The position numbers and the translations under genes are program-made. 64,000 nt of DNA from Ureibacillus sp. (GTDB lineage: Bacteria; Bacillota; Bacilli; Bacillales_A; Planococcaceae), in the NCBI GenBank assembly GCA_031178355.1, contig JAPSJC010000003.1, positions 33,643 through 97,642 on the forward strand. Direction: 5' to 3'. The notes below the pieces were generated by a model. It did not search any database. It saw nothing but the letters and a program-made list of their open reading frames with translations, and was not told where the DNA came from. Below, piece by piece: positions 36,649-46,848 of the stretch (positions are counted from its first letter, which is position 1; the number at the start of each line of letters is the position of its first letter).

Positions 36649-37597
36649 AAATATGGCTTTTGAAGAACCAGTTATTAAACTACGTGAAAAAATAGATGAA
36701 TTAAAAGATATTGCAACTAAAGCGGATGTAGATATGTCTGGTGAAATAGAAACTCTTGAAACAAGACTTAAGCAATTAGAAGTGAAAATATACGCAAATA
36801 TGGAACCTTGGGATCGAGTTCAAGTAGCAAGACATCCTGAACGTCCAACTACCTTAGATTATATTAAAGAAATTTTTACAGATTTTATTGAGTTCCATGG
36901 TGATCGCTACTATGGTGATGATGAAGCGATTATCGGAGGAATAGCATCTTTTGAGGACGAGCCAATTACAATTATTGGTCACCAAAGAGGAAAAACGACG
37001 AAAGAAAATATTCGAAGAAATTTTGGTATGCCACATCCAGAGGGTTATCGAAAAGCATTAAGACTTATGAAACAAGCAGAAAAGTTTGGTAGACCGATTC
37101 TTTGTTTTATTGATACTAAGGGTGCTTATCCCGGAAAAGCAGCTGAAGAACGAGGTCAAAGTGAAGCAATCGCTAAAAATTTATTTGAAATGGCTGGTTT
37201 AAAAGTACCGGTAATTAGTATTGTAATTGGAGAAGGGGGAAGTGGTGGCGCATTAGCTTTAGGAGTTGCTAATCGTATCTTTATGTTAGAAAACTCCACA
37301 TATTCCGTTATCTCTCCAGAAGGTGCAGCATCGATACTTTGGAAAGATGCAGCCCTTGCTAAGCAAGCGGCGGAAGCAATGAAAATTACAGCACAAGACT
37401 TAAAATCAATGGGCATAATTGAAGGAATCATTCCTGAAATTTCAGGTGGAGCTCATCGAAATGTTACTGCTCAAGCTCTTGCTATTAAAGAATGCATACT
37501 TGAAGAACTGAACCAGTTAAGATTATTATCACCGGAAGAACTAATAGAAGATCGATACAATAAATTTAGAGTAATTGGTGAATTTATCGAAATGTAA
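36641..37597 (+). CDS. accA: Acetyl-CoA carboxylase carboxyltransferase subunit alpha
   Basis: Alpha subunit of the malonyl-CoA-forming carboxyltransferase, 318 aa. The N-terminal helix ([19 protein letters not shown]) and [18 protein letters not shown] are typical; the catalytic core includes [21 protein letters not shown] and [24 protein letters not shown] within accD precedes the ATG, so AccD and AccA are made in balance through translational coupling. Strong hairpin follows. Confidence 0.97.
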   Translation: MSKNMAFEEPVIKLREKIDELKDIATKADVDMSGEIETLETRLKQLEVKIYANMEPWDRVQVARHPERPTTLDYIKEIFTDFIEFHGDRYYGDDEAIIGGIASFEDEPITIIGHQRGKTTKENIRRNFGMPHPEGYRKALRLMKQAEKFGRPILCFIDTKGAYPGKAAEERGQSEAIAKNLFEMAGLKVPVISIVIGEGGSGGALALGVANRIFMLENSTYSVISPEGAASILWKDAALAKQAAEAMKITAQDLKSMGIIEGIIPEISGGAHRNVTAQALAIKECILEELNQLRLLSPEELIEDRYNKFRVIGEFIEM

Positions 37598-37605
37598 TTT
37601 TTTTC

Positions 37606-37650
37606 ATTTAAAATCGGCAAAATCTTTTCTAGATTTTGTCGATTTTAAAT
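37606..37650 (+). terminator. accDA terminator
   Basis: 20-bp stem (left arm 37606-37625, right arm 37631-37650, one wobble pair) with a 5-nt loop. The AT-rich outer arm itself supplies the TTTTAAAT tail. Confidence 0.8.
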
Positions 37651-38925
<1,275 letters not shown>

Positions 38926-38954
38926 ATCTTAGTAAAAAACGGAGCGAATGACAT

Positions 38955-40715
38955 ATGAGAAAAACAAAAATAGTTTGTACAATTGGACCTGCTAGTGAAT
39001 CACCAGAAGTACTTGAAAATTTAATAATGGCGGGTATGAACGTAGCAAGGTTAAACTTCTCCCATGGAAATCATGAAGAGCATGCAGTTCGTATTGCAAA
39101 TATTCGAGACGTAGCCACTAAATTAAATAAAACAATCGGTATTCTATTAGATACGAAAGGCCCCGAAATTAGAACACATAATATGGTTAATGGCGAAGTA
39201 CACTTAGTAGCTGGACAAGTACTTGATATTTCGATGGAAGAAGTAGAAGGGAATGACAAAGTATTCTCTGTAACATATAGCCAATTAATTGACGACGTTA
39301 ACCAAAACGATCGGATACTTTTGGATGATGGATTAATTGAACTAAGAGTATTAGCAAAAGATACAGATAAAGGATTAATCCATACTATTGTGGAAAACGC
39401 TGGTACTTTAAAAAATAAAAAAGGTGTAAATGTACCAGGCGTTTCAGTTAACTTACCAGGTATTACTGAAAAGGATGCACAAGATATATTATTTGGTATT
39501 GAACAAGGTGTAGATTTTATTGCCGCTTCCTTTGTTCGTACAGCAAAAGATGTATTAGAAATCCGAGAGTTACTAGAACAAAATGGCGGAAGTCATATTC
39601 AAATCATACCTAAAATTGAAAACCAACAGGGTGTAGATAATATTGATGAAATTATCGAAGTATCAGATGGTTTAATGGTTGCTCGTGGTGATTTAGGTGT
39701 TGAAATTCCTGCTGAAGAAGTACCGTTAGTACAAAAAACTTTAATAAAAAAATGTAACCTTGTAGGAAAACCGGTTATTACTGCTACTCAGATGTTGGAC
39801 TCTATGCAACGAAACCCTAGACCAACACGTGCTGAGGCTAGTGATGTAGCAAACGCAATCATTGATGGTACAGATGCTATCATGTTATCTGGAGAAACAG
39901 CAGCAGGATTGTATCCAGTTGAGTCTGTAAAAACAATGAACAGAATTGCTGATTACACAGAGAACTCTTTAGATTATCGTTCAATTGTGTCAACTAGAAG
40001 CCGTGAAAAAGGGACAACTATGACAGAAGCCCTTTCACAAGCAGTTTCATATACGTCCATTAATCTAGGGGTAAAAGCTGTTTTAGCACCAACATCGAGC
40101 GGAACTACTGCAAAAATGATTGCTAAATATCGCCCTGGTGTACCAATCATCGCAATAACGAATGAAGTGACTACTGCACAAAAATTAACGCTTGTTTGGG
40201 GTGTAACACCAATTGTTACACCGAAAGTATCCACTACTGACGAAATTCTTGAATTATCAGTTGACGAAGCATTAAAACATCATTATGTTGATCATGGAGA
40301 TGTTGTTGTCATTACAGCGGGTGTACCTGTTGGTGAAGCGGGAACAACAAACTTAATGAAAGTTCATGTAATTGGTGATCTACTTGCTCGTGGCCAAGGC
40401 GTTGGTAAAGCTTCAGTAGTTTCGAATGCAGTCGTAGTGAAAAATGCGAGTGAAGCTCTGGCATACGATACAGAAGGTTGTATTCTAGTAACAATCGGTA
40501 CTGACCGTGAAATGATGCCTGCTATTGAAAAATGTGCTGGTATCATTACAGAAGAAGGTGGTCTTACAAGCCATGCGGCTGTAGTAGGGTTAAGCTTAGG
40601 TATTCCAGTAATCGTTGGTGTGAAAGAGGCAACAACAATCATTAGACATGGACAAGAGATTACAATGGATGCTGAAACAGGCGTTATCTATAAAGGCCAT
40701 GCTAGCGTTTTATAA
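38955..40715 (+). CDS. pyk: Pyruvate kinase
   Basis: Final ATP-forming step of glycolysis, 586 aa. The TIM-barrel ([49 protein letters not shown]) and allosteric C-domain (to about 475) are followed by the extra PEP-utiliser-like domain of Bacillales enzymes with [17 protein letters not shown] sequence ([21 protein letters not shown]). The full 586-aa length is as in B. subtilis (585). GGAGCG lies upstream of the ATG. Cotranscribed with pfkA. Confidence 0.97.
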   Translation: MRKTKIVCTIGPASESPEVLENLIMAGMNVARLNFSHGNHEEHAVRIANIRDVATKLNKTIGILLDTKGPEIRTHNMVNGEVHLVAGQVLDISMEEVEGNDKVFSVTYSQLIDDVNQNDRILLDDGLIELRVLAKDTDKGLIHTIVENAGTLKNKKGVNVPGVSVNLPGITEKDAQDILFGIEQGVDFIAASFVRTAKDVLEIRELLEQNGGSHIQIIPKIENQQGVDNIDEIIEVSDGLMVARGDLGVEIPAEEVPLVQKTLIKKCNLVGKPVITATQMLDSMQRNPRPTRAEASDVANAIIDGTDAIMLSGETAAGLYPVESVKTMNRIADYTENSLDYRSIVSTRSREKGTTMTEALSQAVSYTSINLGVKAVLAPTSSGTTAKMIAKYRPGVPIIAITNEVTTAQKLTLVWGVTPIVTPKVSTTDEILELSVDEALKHHYVDHGDVVVITAGVPVGEAGTTNLMKVHVIGDLLARGQGVGKASVVSNAVVVKNASEALAYDTEGCILVTIGTDREMMPAIEKCAGIITEEGGLTSHAAVVGLSLGIPVIVGVKEATTIIRHGQEITMDAETGVIYKGHASVL

Positions 40716-40811
40716 GCAATAATAAATTTATTTAAAAAGGCTCTGAGAAAGTTAGTAGAAGTAAATATAAAAATAGTAAACATCAGCTACTACTTTATTA
40801 GCAGGTTGTTC
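40716..40811 (+). other. Spacer after pyk
   Basis: AT-rich spacer with no terminator directly behind pyk; the first strong hairpin with T-run comes at 40941, beyond the repeat-like element. Pyk transcripts may therefore run through that element. Confidence 0.4.
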
Positions 40812-40930
40812 GTTGAAGATGCAGGGGAGACTCCTACAGGAAAAAAGAGTAGTGTCGAGACCTCACACAATTTACTGGTGTGGGCTAGAAAGTCGCCTGA
40901 GGAAAGCGAAGCCTACATCGGAAACGAAAT
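40812..40930. repeat. Diverged copy of a Bacillales intergenic repeat-like element
   Basis: About 120 nt with higher GC than its surroundings. Segments GGGGAGACTCCTACAGGAAA, GTGTCGAGACCTCACACA, GTGTGGGCTAGAAAG and CGCCTGAGGAAAGCGAAGCC are laid out like the repeated intergenic element of many Bacillales (typically GAGACTCCTGCGGGAAAAGC ... GAGACCCCGCAG ... CCGCGGAAAGCGAAG), which I recall from those genomes. It contains a hairpin CACAC...GTGTG. Only one copy is in this window, so repetition cannot be shown here. Confidence 0.6.
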
Positions 40931-40940
40931 AAGATATTCT

Positions 40941-40982
40941 AAAAGTACACTCCAATAATGATGGAATGTACTTTTTTCTTTT
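40941..40982 (+). terminator. Terminator downstream of the repeat-like element
   Basis: AAAAGTACA-C-TCCA pairs with TGGA-A-TGTACTTTT around a 7-nt loop, then TTCTTTT. Probably ends pfkA-pyk transcription. Confidence 0.8.
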
Positions 40983-41008
40983 ATATTAACTTAGATGAAA
41001 CTTTCAAT

Positions 41009-41037
41009 TTGTATGAACGTAAAATATGATATACAGT
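41009..41037 (+). promoter_or_regulatory. Sigma-A promoter of fxsA
   Basis: TTGTAT (41009-41014), exactly 17 nt, TACAGT (41032-41037), 27 nt upstream of the fxsA ATG. Confidence 0.65.
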
Positions 41038-41064
41038 TTTACTAGACATCTTTGGAGGTATGAT

Positions 41065-41454
41065 ATGAAAAAATTAAAGTTTAGTCTTATAGCCATTGTA
41101 TTAATTGAAATAGCTTTATTTATACTAGTTGGTAATTTCATAGGAGTGCTTAATACATTACTAGTAGTTGTTTTAACATCAGTACTTGGTATTGCTGTAG
41201 CAAAAAGACAAGGAATGTATTCAGTTCAAAATATGCAAAATAGTATGACTAGAGGAGAAGCACCTGGACCTGCAATGGTTGATACATTTATGATTTTCCT
41301 AGGTGGCGTCCTATTAGTATTACCGGGCTTTTTGACGGATATAATCGGTCTTACTCTTGTTTTCAGCTTTACACGTAGATTGTATAAACCGTATATTTAT
41401 AAATGGTTACGTAAAAAAATGGAGAGTGGTAATGTTTTTATCATTAATAGGTAG
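41065..41454 (+). CDS. fxsA: FxsA family membrane protein
   Basis: 129-aa membrane protein (B. subtilis FxsA is of similar size). Membrane segments at about 6-24, 27-45 and 73-95, with the family segment RGEAPGPAMVDTFMIFLGGVLLVLPGFLTDIIG near the middle. In E. coli FxsA relieves F-plasmid exclusion of phage T7; its normal role is unknown. ATG at 41065 follows TTTGGAGGT; the upstream in-frame ATG overlaps the predicted promoter and is rejected. Its 3' end overlaps the convergent ytvI by 11 nt. Confidence 0.9.
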   Translation: MKKLKFSLIAIVLIEIALFILVGNFIGVLNTLLVVVLTSVLGIAVAKRQGMYSVQNMQNSMTRGEAPGPAMVDTFMIFLGGVLLVLPGFLTDIIGLTLVFSFTRRLYKPYIYKWLRKKMESGNVFIINR

Positions 41455-42409
41455 ACTTCTGTTTTATCTTAAGTGCAAAGAGAATAATAATTGGACTTAG
41501 GATTACCCCATAAATTCCGAATAATAAGATTGACGTAGCACTAATGAAAAATGTATGAATAGCCCGCAATTGAAACGTTTGGGCCCATAACATCGATTCT
41601 ATAATTTGCCTCGTAATCATAATGAATAAAAATAATACTAGAATAGCAATGCCGAGGTAACTTTGTCCAACTACAAAGAAGTAAATGGCTATTGGTATAA
41701 GAAAGATACCTATTCCAAAAAACGGTAAGAAGTCAAATACCGATATTAAAAATGCTTTACTAATAGGTTGCTCAAACTTTAATAGCGAGAATCCTATGCT
41801 TAACAAAACAAATGTGATCATAAACAATTGGAAACTAACAAACAAGAAATACCCAAATAAATCAATAACTTTTATAAAATAGTTCTTCCATTCATTTCGA
41901 TATTGTTTCGGAACATATATAAAAAACCATGTACGATTCTTTTTTGATTCAAATAATGAAAAGAAAAATGCAAATAGAAAGATGAAAAATTCTAGTATAT
42001 AACCAAACAGTAATTGTAAAGAATTAATAATAGATAAAATTAGCGAATCTATTAAGGACATTGATTGTTCATAAACAGTCTCAAATATTTTAAAGTTAGC
42101 TGATTCAATAATAGGTATCTTTCCTATATGGCTTTGTAATTCTGGATAAATACCAATTAAACTTTGTACTGTAATATAAAACAATGAATAAGTTATAAGA
42201 AAAATTAATATAGATATAGTGATGGCACTGATTATGTATGGAAGTTTTAATCGCTTATAACAAAATTCAACAATTGGATAAATTAAATATGCAAAAAATA
42301 TTGCTATAGAAATGGGAAAAATAAACCATATTACCAACAAATATACAAATAATACAAAAAATTTAATACTTTTCTTAAATGAGAATTCACTGAATTTTTG
42401 CATTTTCAA
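41444..42409 (-). CDS. ytvI: AI-2E family transporter, YtvI-like
   Basis: Integral membrane protein of the AI-2E/PerM family, 321 aa from the chosen start, with about seven to eight helices and the C-terminal family segment (RAIHTFFISATSILLFGIYG). Members export small molecules or act as Na+/H+ antiporters; AutoInducer-2 transport should not be assumed. TTG at 42409 is chosen because AGAGGTGAG lies 4-5 nt upstream; an ATG at 42487 would add 26 mostly charged residues with no ribosome site. Position after fxsA matches B. subtilis ytvI. Confidence 0.85.
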   Translation of the reverse strand: MKMQKFSEFSFKKSIKFFVLFVYLLVIWFIFPISIAIFFAYLIYPIVEFCYKRLKLPYIISAITISILIFLITYSLFYITVQSLIGIYPELQSHIGKIPIIESANFKIFETVYEQSMSLIDSLILSIINSLQLLFGYILEFFIFLFAFFFSLFESKKNRTWFFIYVPKQYRNEWKNYFIKVIDLFGYFLFVSFQLFMITFVLLSIGFSLLKFEQPISKAFLISVFDFLPFFGIGIFLIPIAIYFFVVGQSYLGIAILVLFLFIMITRQIIESMLWAQTFQLRAIHTFFISATSILLFGIYGVILSPIIILFALKIKQKSTY

Positions 42410-42519
42410 ACAACTCACCTCTATTTTATGCATTTCATATCTCGGTAAATAATTAAAATTCTCTTTTAAACGGGATTTCCATTCCATTTACATTATTTTC
42501 TTTAATTCTATTAATTACA

Positions 42520-42548
42520 TTCACAAACTCGACAAAATTTATTATAAT
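42520..42548 (+). promoter_or_regulatory. Sigma-A promoter of citZ
   Basis: TTCACA (42520-42525), exactly 17 nt, TATAAT (42543-42548). Leaves a leader of about 105 nt before citZ. Confidence 0.75.
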
Positions 42549-42554
42549 AATTCT

Positions 42555-42568
42555 TGTAAGCGATTTAC
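42555..42568 (+). promoter_or_regulatory. cre-like CcpA site at the citZ transcription start
   Basis: TGTAAGCGATTTAC fits the cre consensus TGWAANCGNTNWCA except for the last two bases. It begins 6 nt after the -10, so CcpA binding would block initiation. B. subtilis citZ is known to be under CcpA control. Confidence 0.55.
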
Positions 42569-42660
42569 TTATAGGTTCATATGAGCAAACTAATTAAGTG
42601 CCTTTATTGAAGGACGAAAAGAAAGCACTTACAAATTCATAATAAGGGGAGAGATTATTT

Positions 42661-43776
42661 ATGACAGCAACACGCGGTTTAGAAGGTATCGTAGCAGCTG
42701 AGTCTAAAATCAGTTCAATCATCGACGACACACTTACATATGTAGGCTACAATATTGATGATTTAGCGGATAATGCTACATTTGAAGAGGTTGTTTACCT
42801 ATTATGGCACACTCGTCTACCTAAAGCAGATGAGCTTGCTGAATTAAAACAACAATTAGCTGAGAACGCTGATATTCCTCAAGCAATTATTGATCAATTC
42901 AAAGCTTATCCATTAAATACTGTTCATCCAATGGCAGCATTACGTACTGCAATCTCATTATTAGGTGTATATGATGAAGAAGCGGATGTAATGACTCCAG
43001 AAGCAAATTTCCGTAAAGCGATTCGCCTACAAGCGAAAATTGCAACTGTTGTAACTGCATTTTCACGTATCCGTAAAGGTTTAGAACCAGTTGCACCAAA
43101 ACCTGAATTAGGTTATGCAGCAAACTTCTTATATATGCTACATGGGAAAGACCCAGAAGCAATTGAAATTGAAGCATTCGATAAAGCATTAGTGTTACAT
43201 GCTGACCACGAATTAAATGCATCAACTTTCACTGCTCGTGTTTGTGTAGCTACTTTATCAGATGTGTATTCTGGTATTACTTCTGCAATTGGAGCTCTAA
43301 AAGGTCCACTTCATGGTGGTGCAAACGAGCAAGTAATGAAAATGTTAACGGAAATTGGTTCAATTGATAACGTTGAGAATTACATCCAAACAAAATTAGA
43401 CAACAAAGAAAAAATCATGGGCTTCGGTCACCGTGTATACCGTAAAGGTGATCCACGTGCAAAACACTTACGTGTTATGAGCGAAAAGTTAACTAAATTA
43501 ACTGGAAAGCCAGAACTTTTCGATATGTCTGTTAAAATTCATGACATGATTGTTAGCCAAAAGAATCTTCCTGCAAACGTAGATTTCTTCTCGGCATCAG
43601 TTTATGATTCACTAGGAATTGAACATGACTTATTTACACCAATCTTTGCTGTTTCACGTACATCAGGTTGGATAGCACATATTTTAGAACAATATGCTAA
43701 TAACCGATTAATCCGTCCTCGTGCAGAGTATGTAGGACCTGGAATTCAAAAATATGTTCCAATCGAAGAGCGCTAA
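42661..43776 (+). CDS. citZ: Citrate synthase
   Basis: Condenses oxaloacetate and acetyl-CoA, first step of the TCA cycle; 371 aa, the short Gram-positive form (about 370). N-terminus TRGLEGIVAAESKISSI; catalytic His in HGGANEQ and GFGHRVYRKGDPR, catalytic Asp in VDFFSASVY. AAGGGGAGA precedes the ATG. First gene of citZ-icd-mdh, with an own promoter and cre-like site. Confidence 0.97.
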   Translation: MTATRGLEGIVAAESKISSIIDDTLTYVGYNIDDLADNATFEEVVYLLWHTRLPKADELAELKQQLAENADIPQAIIDQFKAYPLNTVHPMAALRTAISLLGVYDEEADVMTPEANFRKAIRLQAKIATVVTAFSRIRKGLEPVAPKPELGYAANFLYMLHGKDPEAIEIEAFDKALVLHADHELNASTFTARVCVATLSDVYSGITSAIGALKGPLHGGANEQVMKMLTEIGSIDNVENYIQTKLDNKEKIMGFGHRVYRKGDPRAKHLRVMSEKLTKLTGKPELFDMSVKIHDMIVSQKNLPANVDFFSASVYDSLGIEHDLFTPIFAVSRTSGWIAHILEQYANNRLIRPRAEYVGPGIQKYVPIEER

Positions 43777-43797
43777 TTTTTAAAATATGTTAAAATT

Positions 43798-43835
43798 GTC
43801 TAGGACTGTGTTCCAATGAATACACAGTCCTAGAC
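43798..43835 (+). other. citZ-icd intercistronic hairpin
   Basis: 14-bp perfect stem GTCTAGGACTGTGT / ACACAGTCCTAGAC with a 10-nt loop, but followed by TTATGATT rather than a T-run. More likely an RNA-processing or stabilising element (or an inefficient terminator) than a strong terminator. Confidence 0.65.
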
Positions 43836-43867
43836 TTATGATTATAGAATTATAGGAGGCAACATTC

Positions 43868-45130
43868 ATGACTAACAAAATTGTAGTAGAAAACGGCGTA
43901 CTTAACGTACCAAACAATCCAGTTATTCCTTTCATCGAAGGTGACGGAATTGGACCAGATATTTGGGCAGCAGCTTCAAGAGTAATTGATGCAGCAGTTG
44001 AAAAAGCTTATAACGGCGAAAAGAAAATTGAATGGTTAGAAGTACTTGCTGGGGAAAAAGCATTCAACCAAACTGGTGAATGGTTACCACAAGAAACTTT
44101 AGATAAAATTAACGAATACCTTATTGCTATTAAAGGACCTTTAACTACACCAATCGGAGGCGGAATTCGCTCTCTTAACGTTGCATTACGTCAACAATTA
44201 GATTTATATGTATGTTTACGTCCTGTACGTCACTTTGACGGTGTTCCTTCACCTGTAAAACGTCCAGAAGATGTAGATATGGTAATCTTCCGTGAAAATA
44301 CAGAAGACATCTATGCTGGGATTGAGTATAAAGCTGGTTCAGATGAGCAAAAGAAATTGTTAAACTTCTTACAAACTGAACTTGGTGTTAATAAAATCCG
44401 CTTCCCTGAAACTTCAGGTTTCGGTATTAAACCAGTTTCTCAAGAAGGTACTGAACGTTTAGTTCGTGCTGCAATCGAATACGCAATCAAACATAACAAA
44501 CCAACTGTTACATTAGTACACAAAGGTAACATCATGAAGTTCACAGAAGGTGGCTTCAAAACTTGGGGTTATGAATTAGCGGAAAAAGAATTTGGGGACA
44601 AAGTTTTCACTTGGAATCAATACGATGCAATCAAAGCTGAGCAAGGCGAAGCTGCTGCTAACGAAGCTCAATCAAAAGCTGTTGCAGAAGGAAAAATCAT
44701 CGTAAAAGATTCAATCGCTGATATCTTCTTACAACAAATCTTAACTCGTCCAACTGAGTTTGATGTAGTTGCTACAATGAATTTAAATGGTGACTATATT
44801 TCTGACGCATTAGCTGCACAAGTTGGTGGTATTGGTATCGCTCCAGGAGCAAACATTAACTATGTAACTGGACATGCGATCTTCGAAGCTACTCACGGTA
44901 CTGCACCTAAATATGCTGGACAAGATAAAGTTAACCCATCATCAGTATTACTTTCTGGTGTGTTAATGCTTGAACACTTAGGTTGGCAAGAAGCTGCAGA
45001 TTTAATTACGAAATCTGTAGAACAAACAATCTCTTCAAAAGTTGTAACTTACGACTTTGCACGTTTAATGGATGGTGCAACTGAAGTGAAATGTTCTGAG
45101 TTCGCTAACGAATTAATTAAAAACCTTTAA
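43868..45130 (+). CDS. icd: Isocitrate dehydrogenase (NADP+)
   Basis: Oxidatively decarboxylates isocitrate, 420 aa. [12 protein letters not shown] at the N-terminus; the substrate loop [20 protein letters not shown] contains the serine that is phosphorylated in E. coli; metal and cofactor regions include [17 protein letters not shown] and [16 protein letters not shown] ends 7 nt before the ATG. NADP specificity is inferred from family. Cotranscribed with citZ to the extent the intercistronic hairpin allows. Confidence 0.97.
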   Translation: MTNKIVVENGVLNVPNNPVIPFIEGDGIGPDIWAAASRVIDAAVEKAYNGEKKIEWLEVLAGEKAFNQTGEWLPQETLDKINEYLIAIKGPLTTPIGGGIRSLNVALRQQLDLYVCLRPVRHFDGVPSPVKRPEDVDMVIFRENTEDIYAGIEYKAGSDEQKKLLNFLQTELGVNKIRFPETSGFGIKPVSQEGTERLVRAAIEYAIKHNKPTVTLVHKGNIMKFTEGGFKTWGYELAEKEFGDKVFTWNQYDAIKAEQGEAAANEAQSKAVAEGKIIVKDSIADIFLQQILTRPTEFDVVATMNLNGDYISDALAAQVGGIGIAPGANINYVTGHAIFEATHGTAPKYAGQDKVNPSSVLLSGVLMLEHLGWQEAADLITKSVEQTISSKVVTYDFARLMDGATEVKCSEFANELIKNL

Positions 45131-45196
45131 TCAATTTGGTGAATTTTGAATTTTTTTCAAAAATCATAGTTATACTTTAAATGAATTATTGATTAG

Positions 45197-45227
45197 AAAA
45201 GGAAGCATAATTATATGCTTCCTTTTT
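45197..45227 (+). terminator. Terminator between icd and mdh
   Basis: 13-bp perfect stem AAAAGGAAGCATA / TATGCTTCCTTTT with ATTA loop and T-run of five. Suggests only partial read-through to mdh, or a separate mdh promoter. Confidence 0.85.
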
Positions 45228-45259
45228 AATTACTTCATTTTAAAGGAGCGAATTATCTC

Positions 45260-46201
45260 ATGAATATGCGACGTAAAAAAATTTCGGTAATTGGTGCCGG
45301 ATTTACTGGGGCAACAACAGCTTTCTTACTGGCACAAAAAGAACTTGGTGATGTCGTTTTAGTTGACATACCTCAAGCTGAAAATCCAACCAAAGGGAAA
45401 GCTTTAGATATGTGGGAAGCTGCACCTGTACAACGATTTGATTCTTATGTAAAGGGAACGTCGAACTATGAAGATACAACTAATTCAGATATGGTCGTTA
45501 TTACTGCAGGTGTCGCTCGTAAACCAGGAATGAGTCGGGATGACCTAGTACAAATCAACCAAAAAGTGATGAAGTCTGTTTCAAATGAAATCGCTAAACA
45601 CTCTCCAAACGCGGTAATATTGGTATTAACAAATCCCGTTGATGCTATGACGTATACAGTTTTTAAGGAATCAGGTTTTCCAAAAAACAGAGTAATTGGC
45701 CAATCAGGTGTTCTTGATACTGCCCGTTTCTGTGCGTTCGTTGCAGAGGAACTAAATGTATCTGTTAAAGACATAAAAGGGTTTGTTTTAGGTGGACATG
45801 GTGACACAATGGTTCCACTAGTCCGTTATTCTTATGCTGGAGGTATACCACTGGAAAAATTAATTGCACCAGAGCGATTAGAGGAGATTGTCCAACGAAC
45901 ACGTGTTGGAGGTGGTGAAATAGTGAATCTTCTAGGGAATGGTTCAGCGTATTACGCACCTGCTGCTGCACTGGTTGAAATGGCTGAAGCAATTATTAAA
46001 GATCAAAAGCGAATATTACCATCAATTGCCTTCTTAGAAGGAGAGTATGGTTATGATGGAATTTACTTAGGGGTACCTACTCTATTAGGTGCGAACGGAA
46101 TAGAAAAAATATACGAACTTGAGCTAACTGAGCAAGAAAAAACGGCGTTAGACGTATCCGCACAGGCGGTCCGTGATGTAATGTCTGCATTAATACAATA
46201 A
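45260..46201 (+). CDS. mdh: Malate dehydrogenase
   Basis: NAD-dependent malate/oxaloacetate interconversion, 313 aa, LDH-like MDH group. NAD motif [16 protein letters not shown] with an Asp (LVDIPQ) that selects NAD; substrate Arg in [21 protein letters not shown]; catalytic His in [18 protein letters not shown] precedes the ATG. Completes the citZ-icd-mdh set; terminator follows. Confidence 0.97.
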   Translation: MNMRRKKISVIGAGFTGATTAFLLAQKELGDVVLVDIPQAENPTKGKALDMWEAAPVQRFDSYVKGTSNYEDTTNSDMVVITAGVARKPGMSRDDLVQINQKVMKSVSNEIAKHSPNAVILVLTNPVDAMTYTVFKESGFPKNRVIGQSGVLDTARFCAFVAEELNVSVKDIKGFVLGGHGDTMVPLVRYSYAGGIPLEKLIAPERLEEIVQRTRVGGGEIVNLLGNGSAYYAPAAALVEMAEAIIKDQKRILPSIAFLEGEYGYDGIYLGVPTLLGANGIEKIYELELTEQEKTALDVSAQAVRDVMSALIQ

Positions 46202-46211
46202 GAAAGATGAC

Positions 46212-46245
46212 GAGTAAGGATTTATAAAATCTTTACTCTATTTTT
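46212..46245 (+). terminator. mdh terminator
   Basis: 12-bp stem GAGTAAGGATTT / AAATCTTTACTC with one wobble pair and a 3-nt loop, then TATTTTTAT. Confidence 0.85.
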
Positions 46246-46298
46246 ATATTTTTAACTAAAAAATACTTGTTAAATTTTAGCTATTAGTTTTTCAATGA

Positions 46299-46327
46299 TT
46301 GTTATTTTCAGAAAAAATTGATACTAT
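46299..46327 (+). promoter_or_regulatory. Sigma-A promoter with CodY-box-like overlap, upstream of the maoC-phoPR cluster
   Basis: TTGTTA (46299-46304), exactly 17 nt, TACTAT (46322-46327). Overlapping it, TATTTTCAGAAAAAA (46303-46317) matches the CodY box at 12 of 15 positions. Confidence 0.6.
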
Positions 46328-46358
46328 GAAGTTAATCTGAGATAAAGGAGTTGCTTCA

Positions 46359-46796
46359 TTGTTGATTCGAAAGGGTATAAAACTTGGGAAAAAGGTCGGT
46401 GAAATAGTACTTGGCGAAAGGTTACACTTAGTTGAAAAAGTGGAAGATAAAGATCTTTTATTATATTTAGGTTTAACAAATGATAATAATCCACTTTATA
46501 TTCAACATGATTATGCTGCTGAAACGCCATATAAGAAGCCTATTATTCCAGTTATTATGCTTAATGGAATTATTACATCAGCGATTTCTAAACACATTCC
46601 GGGCCCTGGATCTAGAATTATAGAACAAAATTTAACCTATGTGGAACCGGTATATCATTATGAAACAATTAATATAGTACTTGAAGTGCAACATATAAAT
46701 GTTTCGCATAATACGATAGATATTAGTGTTTATGCTACTAATGAGAAAGAACAAACAGTAATAGAAGGCGTACTAAAAGTGATGCCTCCTATCTAA
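46359..46796 (+). CDS. MaoC/hotdog-fold hydratase-like protein
   Basis: 145-aa protein with a single MaoC_dehydratase-like hotdog domain. The conserved segments are LYLGLTNDNNPLYIQHDYAAETPYKKPIIPVIML, where family members place their catalytic Asp/His pair, and the GPGSRIIEQNLTYVEPVYHYE strand. Here the Asp-x4-His arrangement reads NDNNPLYIQHDYA, with the His present. TTG at 46359 follows AAAGGAG by 8 nt. It lies between mdh and phoP; enoyl-CoA or hydroxyacyl hydratase activity is only a family inference. Confidence 0.82.
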   Translation: MLIRKGIKLGKKVGEIVLGERLHLVEKVEDKDLLLYLGLTNDNNPLYIQHDYAAETPYKKPIIPVIMLNGIITSAISKHIPGPGSRIIEQNLTYVEPVYHYETINIVLEVQHINVSHNTIDISVYATNEKEQTVIEGVLKVMPPI

Positions 46797-46802
46797 TGCT
46801 TC

Positions 46803-46826
46803 GATTTGAAATGGGGGTTTCAAATC
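46803..46826 (+). other. Hairpin between maoC-like gene and phoP
   Basis: 9-bp stem GATTTGAAA / TTTCAAATC with a 6-nt G-rich loop, followed by AAATTTTGG. It ends just ahead of the phoP ribosome site; attenuator or weak terminator. Confidence 0.45.
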
Positions 46827-46848
46827 AAATTTTGGAGGATTTATTATT

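Noticed and set aside
41444..42409. Quorum-sensing AI-2 exporter
   Set aside because: The AI-2E family name is historical; there is no luxS or other AI-2 gene nearby, so only a family-level call is justified.
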